A DNA stretch of 14,648 nt. It comes from Clostridium_T sp040217795. Its GTDB lineage: Bacteria > Bacillota > Clostridia > Clostridiales > Clostridiaceae. The notes below the pieces were generated by a model. It had not been told where the DNA came from and searched no databases. It was given only the letters and a program-made list of their open reading frames with translations. Below, piece by piece: positions 14,469 through 14,648 of the stretch. The position numbers and the translations under genes were made by a program. How positions within the stretch are numbered: the stretch's first letter is position 1; each line of letters opens with the position of its first letter. The DNA lies in the NCBI GenBank assembly GCA_040217795.1, contig JBEHWK010000090.1, positions 1 to 14,648 on the forward strand, given 5' to 3'.

Positions 14469-14517
14469 TAATACCCCGGGGGTGGTTCAAGTATTTGAAA
14501 CCACCCCCGGGGTATTA
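14469..14517. terminator. GC-rich 19-bp inverted repeat after dnaJ, probable terminator
   Basis: AATACCCCGGGGGTGGTT (14470-14487) is perfectly complementary to 14499-14516, and one more T-A pair (14469/14517) closes it. The loop is about 11 bases. It begins 11 bases after the dnaJ stop, where the operon should end. It has no T tract on either side (plus-strand tail AAATAT), so it may be an mRNA-stabilising end or a factor-assisted terminator. Each arm also contains the palindrome CCCCGGGG. Confidence 0.65.
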
Positions 14518-14583
14518 AATATATGTTGTAAATATAGTATGTATTTGGTTAAATTAAAGTAGGATATATAAGGAGGGGTTAAG

Positions 14584-14648
14584 ATGGCTCAAAATATTGA
14601 TTATGTTATACATGGCGATGATATGCAATTTGTTGAAGTTCTATTGGA
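14584..14648 (+). CDS. AIM24 / TIGR00266-like protein, 5' end only
   Basis: Only the first 21 codons and two bases are inside the window. The start MAQNIDYVIHGDDMQFVEVLL resembles the opening of the TIGR00266 (AIM24-related) family, in which an I-x-GDDMQ-x-VEV-x-L pattern is typical near the N-terminus. The family's biochemical role is not established. AGGAGGGG (14571-14578) precedes the ATG by five to seven bases. It is separated from dnaJ by the GC-rich inverted repeat, so it is probably a separate transcript, although I could not name a convincing promoter in 14518-14570. Confidence 0.7.
   Translation, partial: MAQNIDYVIHGDDMQFVEVLL

Noticed and set aside
1..14648. Novel defence, mobile or biosynthetic system
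   Set aside because: Every sizeable gene but one belongs to a known core family in a conserved order. There is no transposase, integrase, nuclease-helicase pair, CRISPR array or toxin-antitoxin pair.

Overview
The window is chromosomal housekeeping DNA from a low-GC, spore-forming Firmicute, most likely in the class Clostridia. Four things support this. Codons are A/T-rich, with AGA and ATA common. Shine-Dalgarno (SD) sequences are strong. Two sporulation/germination genes (gpr, spoIIP) are present. The order gpr-spoIIP-small membrane protein-lepA-hemW-hrcA-grpE-dnaK-dnaJ matches the arrangement known from Bacillus and many Clostridia. A genus cannot be fixed from the sequence alone.

Layout: (1) 1-522 holds the 3' end of rplT with its terminator. 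A gene-free leader follows, with a long palindrome (275-375), a GC-richer hairpin (385-430) and a T-rich terminator (432-471). (2) 523-3238 is a comEC-holA pair (DNA-uptake channel and DNA polymerase III delta subunit). It converges on rpsT (minus strand) across a shared two-way terminator. (3) rpsT has its own sigma-A promoter at 3614-3642 and is divergent from gpr. (4) 3725-6222 holds gpr, spoIIP and a small anchored protein of unknown function. (5) 6223-6467 holds a nested inverted repeat and a likely lepA promoter. (6) 6468-9465 is lepA and hemW. (7) 9569-14458 is the class I heat-shock operon hrcA-grpE-dnaK-dnaJ, with a consensus promoter and a perfect CIRCE operator. (8) The window ends in the first 21 codons of an AIM24/TIGR00266-like gene.

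How the genes relate: HrcA represses its own operon through CIRCE, and GrpE, DnaK and DnaJ form one chaperone machine. Between dnaK and dnaJ the sequence shows a second consensus promoter lying directly on a terminator-like hairpin, so dnaJ may be partly uncoupled from HrcA control. LepA and the two ribosomal proteins serve translation, HolA serves replication and HemW handles heme. Gpr and SpoIIP serve spore germination and engulfment.

I see no mobile element with a transposase, no CRISPR array, no tRNA or rRNA and no convincing new multi-gene system. The most interesting points are intergenic: the dnaK-dnaJ promoter/hairpin overlap, an SD-masking hairpin before spoIIP, and two long inverted repeats. 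In addition, this ComEC lacks the usual C-terminal metallo-beta-lactamase domain. Several starts were moved or are non-ATG: comEC GTG 523, holA TTG 2198, spoIIP GTG 4763, hrcA ATG 9654, grpE TTG 10712.
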